A stretch of 64,000 nucleotides of DNA from Otatea glauca (taxonomy: Eukaryota; Streptophyta; Magnoliopsida; Poales; Poaceae). Under the pieces are notes generated by a model. The model was not told the origin of the DNA and ran no database searches. It worked only from the letters and a program-made list of their open reading frames with translations. The stretch spans positions 26,683,336-26,747,335 of the forward strand of contig CM070722.1 in assembly GCA_036346275.1 (NCBI GenBank), written 5' to 3'. Below are positions 63,456-64,000 of this stretch, piece by piece (positions within the stretch are counted from its first letter, which is position 1; each line of letters starts with the position of its first letter). A program made the translations under genes and the position numbers.

Positions 63456-64000
63456 CTAAGGGTCATGGTTGGCATCGTCGTCATCACCATCAAGAGATAG
63501 CTCCTGCTGGGCCACGAACCTCTCCGCAAGGTCTCCGAAGGACTCGATGTGATTGGCAGCTTCACTCACCTCACACGCAAACCCTTCGTCCAATATCGAG
63601 AGGTCTAGGTCAGGATGGTGGCTCTTTACCAGTCCAAGCATGTAGGAAGTCGCAAGATGTGCAGATGAGGTCATGTGCTCGAGGGTGTCCCGCTGTAGAG
63701 TGGCAAGTGCCGCATCTACTGCAGCCTTCTTGACCTCGATCGCCTTCCTGCTCACCTCCACCTTGTCTCGACTGGCCTTGTCCTTGATCCACGCAGTAGC
63801 TTTCTCAATCTTTAGCTTCTCTGTCTCTCCCTTTTGCTTCTCAGCCTCAGCCTTGGCAGTTTCCAAGTCGGCCCTGAGTGCCTTCAGCTCGGCGTTTTTC
63901 ATCTCGATCACTTGCTGATTGGAAGCAATGAGCCACACATTTTTTGATGAGCTTGCTCACAAAAGGCTTCAGCTTCGCGCAAGGTTTCTGTTGCATGCTA
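63456..64000 (-). pseudogene. Antisense gene 1 of Tat element D', C-terminal exon
   Basis: From the right edge: HATETLREAEAFCEQAHQ, a frame change, then MKNAELKALRADLETAKAEA, a strongly charged coiled coil. The C-terminus is LATSYMLGLVKSHHPDLDLS, then DEGFACEVSEAANHIESFGD and an acidic end (DGDDDDAN). It is less damaged than the left copy and defines the native C-terminus. The window cuts it at the presumed 3' splice site upstream of HATETL, so the N-terminal domain is not visible. Confidence 0.75.

Larger units (their letters stand above)
61310..64000 (+). mobile_element. Tat-lineage element D' (right copy, opposite orientation), 3' part
   Basis: From about 61310 the + strand gives the last ~55 codons of pol, then a spacer, antisense ORF 2 (61540-62177, minus strand), a PPT-like array, and the C-terminal part of antisense gene 1 (63456-64000, minus strand). 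This is the same order as 58960 down to 56300 in the left copy, inverted and about 85% alike by eye. The 3' LTR should lie to the right of the window. Confidence 0.82.

Noticed and set aside
53060..64000. A recent large palindrome (inverted segmental duplication)
   Set aside because: The arms differ at roughly 15% of positions by eye, with many indels; two separate family members are a better explanation.

Overview
This is plant nuclear DNA, most likely from a grass or another monocot with a large genome. It is almost entirely nested transposable elements, with a few host-gene remnants. Evidence: Ty1/copia and Ty3/gypsy polyproteins of plant type, the grass-type 'putative gypsy type transposon' and plant mobile domain (PMD) proteins, a MULE, a CACTA and Helitron ends, and no compact prokaryote-like gene order. 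I found no intact host gene. All calls come from reading the sequence by eye; no database was searched.

Layout. 1-11136: a Ty1/copia element (+) with 2.4-kb LTRs, entered inside its 5' LTR. Gag is open, pol is broken, and the U3 carries a GC-rich minisatellite. It sits inside the antisense PMD ORF of a Tat-lineage gypsy element whose 3' end follows (11137-12791). 12792-25500: old LTR fragments, a broken promoter-bearing gene (18266-19801) split by a solo LTR, and several CGAAATTTCG-rich repeats. 25581-30175: a truncated gypsy element (-) with leader ORF, gag start and a 3-kb LTR. 30176-31000: a tandem repeat and a Helitron 3' end. 31139-31492: the last exon of a host-like gene. 31500-34566: a MULE with long TIRs and a 9-10 bp target duplication that includes that gene's stop codon. 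35304-35372: a tRNA-Asp pseudogene. 36280-36690: a second Helitron end. 36811-37224: a MITE with a perfect 9-bp TSD. 37870-40202: a CACTA remnant. 40758-47441: a complete but mutated copia element (-) with 0.22-kb LTRs, TSD GTAAC and a very GC-rich leader. 48316-52617: a gag-only LTR element (-) inserted in a 119-bp tandem array. 53060-64000: two Tat-lineage gypsy copies joined in opposite orientation at about 61310.

The most interesting theme is the Tat-lineage elements. Each carries gene-like ORFs on the strand opposite to pol, and each ORF has a TATA box just upstream. One family has a PMD ORF. The other has an apparent intron-containing gene plus a second small ORF, and both copies retain these. 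In that family a consensus splice donor (CAG|GTAAGTA) follows pol on the sense strand in both copies, and the spacer repeats the element's own polypurine tract motif. The gag-only element shares LTR ends and internal LTR blocks with the PMD-carrying family, which suggests a non-autonomous partner.

Decay is visible throughout. Several nonsense codons look like CAG to TAG changes, and the two LTRs of the first copia element differ mostly at CTG/CAG sites. That pattern points to CHG-methylation-linked mutation or to systematic consensus error at such sites.
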